Positions 12,906 through 14,110 of a stretch of DNA of 14,110 nucleotides are shown here, in pieces (the first letter of the stretch is position 1; every line of letters starts with the position of its first letter). This DNA comes from an uncultured Duncaniella sp. (GTDB taxonomy: Bacteria; Bacteroidota; Bacteroidia; Bacteroidales; Muribaculaceae), in NCBI GenBank assembly GCA_910588795.1, contig CAJURI010000060.1, forward strand, positions 1 to 14,110, in the 5' to 3' direction. Made by a program: the position numbers and the translations under genes. The notes beneath the pieces are model-generated. The model had not been told where the DNA came from. It saw nothing but the letters and a program-made list of their open reading frames with translations, and made no database searches.

Positions 12906-13445
12906 TTACGAAAAAAGTTTGTCGAGATGGGTGAAGAAATGCCATATTGCAATCCCGCCCGACACAGACACATTAAGCGAATGTTTCGTGCCTCTTTGCG
13001 GGATCTCAAGACACACGTCACACTGGTTGACGATCTCCTGGTCCACTCCGTTGACTTCATGCCCAAGCACCAACGCGTAACGCCTACCTGACTGGGGAAT
13101 GAAATCCTGAAGTTCGATACTTCCTTTCACCTGCTCGAGACAACACAGAGTGTAACCGTCGCGCTGCAAGGACGCCATACACTCGCGCGTATCGGCGAAA
13201 TAAGCCCATTCCACGGAATCCTCCGCGCCCAAGGCTGTCTTATGTATCTCAGGCGATGGAGGACACGCGCTGATGCCGCACAGCATAATGCGCTCAACGG
13301 CAAAAGCGTCGCACGTGCGGAATATCGCACCTATATTATTAAGACTGCGCACATTGTCAAGCACTACGGTCAGGCGCATCTTGGGCTGACGCCTGTAATG
13401 CTCTACATCTACACGATTAAGATCCCAAATACTTTTTTTCTCCAT
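12906..13445 (-). CDS. SpoU/TrmH-family RNA ribose 2'-O-methyltransferase
   Basis: This SAM-dependent SPOUT-fold methyltransferase of 179 residues has the three family motifs: motif 1 NNIGAIFRTCDAF (36-48, with N36 and R43), motif 2 LVLGHEVNGV (125-134), and motif 3 IPQRGTKHSLNVSVSGGIAIW (148-168), which together build the trefoil-knot cofactor site. Motif 2 has His-Glu-Val where many members have Ser/Asn-Glu-x, a variant but with the glutamate kept. The length is between TrmL (about 157) and TrmH (about 229), and there is no added N-terminal RNA-binding domain. The target, tRNA or rRNA, cannot be told from sequence. It has its own promoter 20-50 nt upstream and lies 64 nt before clpP on the same strand. 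Confidence 0.9.
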   Translation of the reverse strand: MEKKSIWDLNRVDVEHYRRQPKMRLTVVLDNVRSLNNIGAIFRTCDAFAVERIMLCGISACPPSPEIHKTALGAEDSVEWAYFADTRECMASLQRDGYTLCCLEQVKGSIELQDFIPQSGRRYALVLGHEVNGVDQEIVNQCDVCLEIPQRGTKHSLNVSVSGGIAIWHFFTHLDKLFS

Positions 13446-13467
13446 TCTTTCAAGCAGTGACTTGACA

Positions 13468-13499
13468 CAAAGTTAATAAAACTTACACTCCCATACAAA
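13468..13499 (-). promoter_or_regulatory. promoter of the TrmH-family gene
   Basis: On the minus strand TTTG (13496-13499), a 20-nt spacer and TAACTTTG (13468-13475) match the Bacteroidota consensus exactly. The start of transcription would be near 13462, leaving a leader of under 20 nt. Confidence 0.8.
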
Positions 13500-13509
13500 T
13501 ACCGGAGCG

Positions 13510-13556
13510 AAAAAAGCGACCAGCCCTCCCGGATCTAAGCCGCGACAGAGGGTTGG
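13510..13556 (-). terminator. intrinsic terminator of the TerB-like gene
   Basis: CCAGCCCTC (13520-13528) pairs with GAGGGTTGG (13548-13556), with one G-T pair. A short inner CGG/CCG helix adds to it. On the minus strand GTCGC and then six T follow (A-run 13510-13515). A second, outer inverted repeat, CCGGAGC (13502-13508) with GCTCCGG (13572-13578), encloses the whole hairpin and T-run. Confidence 0.8.
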
Positions 13557-13589
13557 CCGTGTGTGTATAAGGCTCCGGGCTTTACGCGC

Positions 13590-14033
13590 CTATGCCTTGT
13601 TCTTGATAATCAGCACCTCGATGATAGATACTGCTGTATCTTCGGGTATCTGAAGTGATTCGGCGAGCTGGTTGATGGTCTCCTTCTCCTCATCCTCCAC
13701 AACACCATCGGCAAGTGCGATATCAACAGCACAAGCGAAAGCGGTAAGCTTCATATCCTCGGGAAGCCCCTCTACAGAACATGCCACGAGCGCGCTGGCT
13801 CCCTGGTTCTTGAGGATACGGAACAGCTTATCAAACATCTTGTCGAAAGCTGGTCCTGAAAAATTATCATACAGACGCAGACGACGCAGATAAGAGCATA
13901 TTCCGTCCCATTCTGACTGGGCGATGCTTCCGTCCGCTCCTGCCATAGCAAGTGCTATGCCTGCAAACGATTCCTGCTTACTGAGCTTGTCCTCTTCGGG
14001 CACAGCTTTGAAAATCTTGTCAAATAGTCCCAT
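13590..14033 (-). CDS. TerB-family (tellurite-resistance-like) protein
   Basis: This 147-residue, mostly helical cytoplasmic protein has no signal peptide. It shows the two acidic ADG motifs of TerB-like domains: AGADGSIAQSEW (31-42) near the N-terminus and IALADGVVEDEEKE (105-118) near the C-terminus, each followed by acidic residues likely to bind a divalent metal. The family is broad, and many single-gene members have no link to tellurite; none of the other ter genes is near. The function is therefore unknown beyond a possible metal-binding or stress role. It is followed by its own terminator. The 77 nt upstream (14034-14110) are AT-rich, and I see no full promoter consensus in them. Confidence 0.85.
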   Translation of the reverse strand: MGLFDKIFKAVPEEDKLSKQESFAGIALAMAGADGSIAQSEWDGICSYLRRLRLYDNFSGPAFDKMFDKLFRILKNQGASALVACSVEGLPEDMKLTAFACAVDIALADGVVEDEEKETINQLAESLQIPEDTAVSIIEVLIIKNKA

Positions 14034-14110
14034 TGTAGTATGTTTTTTAGATTGGCCTTAATTCCGCAACACTATAATTTAACTTTATTTATAAGTTCCT
14101 GAGCAACAAA

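Noticed and set aside
13590..14033. Tellurite-resistance operon
   Set aside because: Only a lone TerB-like gene is present, with no terA, terC, terD or terZ nearby.

Overview
The window looks like a stretch of a Bacteroidales chromosome, possibly of the Muribaculaceae type (inference). The reasons are the gene repertoire and order (HU, a 29-residue ribosomal protein, rng; clpP-clpX-recQ), the near-absence of purine-rich ribosome binding sites, promoters of the Bacteroidota form TTTG-N19-21-TAnnTTTG, and a surface-type lipoprotein whose Cys is followed by Gly-Asp-Asp-Asp-Asp. Almost everything is housekeeping. No insertion sequence, phage, CRISPR or toxin module was seen.

Layout. 1-740: non-coding flank of a minus-strand tRNA-Lys(CTT) gene, with two downstream terminators, a promoter and an unexpected terminator-like hairpin in the tRNA leader. 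There are two small tandem repeats and a possible decayed ORF. 741-2962 (minus): HU-type DNA-binding protein, a 29-aa bS22/mS38-like ribosomal protein, and ribonuclease G. 3115-5041 (minus): a three-gene operon with ATGA overlaps, coding a KdsC/KDN-9-phosphatase-like HAD enzyme, a queuosine-precursor transporter and a YjjG-type HAD nucleotidase. It is divergent from 5224-6747 (plus), guaA, GMP synthase. 6941-7691 (plus): a well-formed promoter, a structured RNA of about 237 nt ending in an intrinsic terminator, then a small lipoprotein gene. 7741-7855: a long imperfect palindrome and a bidirectional terminator. 7953-12841 (minus): clpP, clpX, recQ and ftsE, read in that order as one likely transcript. 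12906-13445 (minus): SpoU/TrmH-family RNA methyltransferase with its own promoter. 13590-14033 (minus): TerB-like protein with its own terminator.

How the genes work together. ClpP and ClpX form the ClpXP protease. The ribosomal protein, RNase G, tRNA-Lys and the methyltransferase belong to translation and RNA metabolism. GuaA makes GMP. The transporter probably imports queuine or preQ1 for tRNA modification, and the two flanking phosphatases are the most suggestive unexplained association. The most interesting non-coding object is the promoter-to-terminator RNA at 6980-7216. I can place its ends and helices but cannot identify its family with certainty. A 6S-like or Bacteroidales-1-like RNA, or a leader attenuator of the lipoprotein, are the leading guesses.
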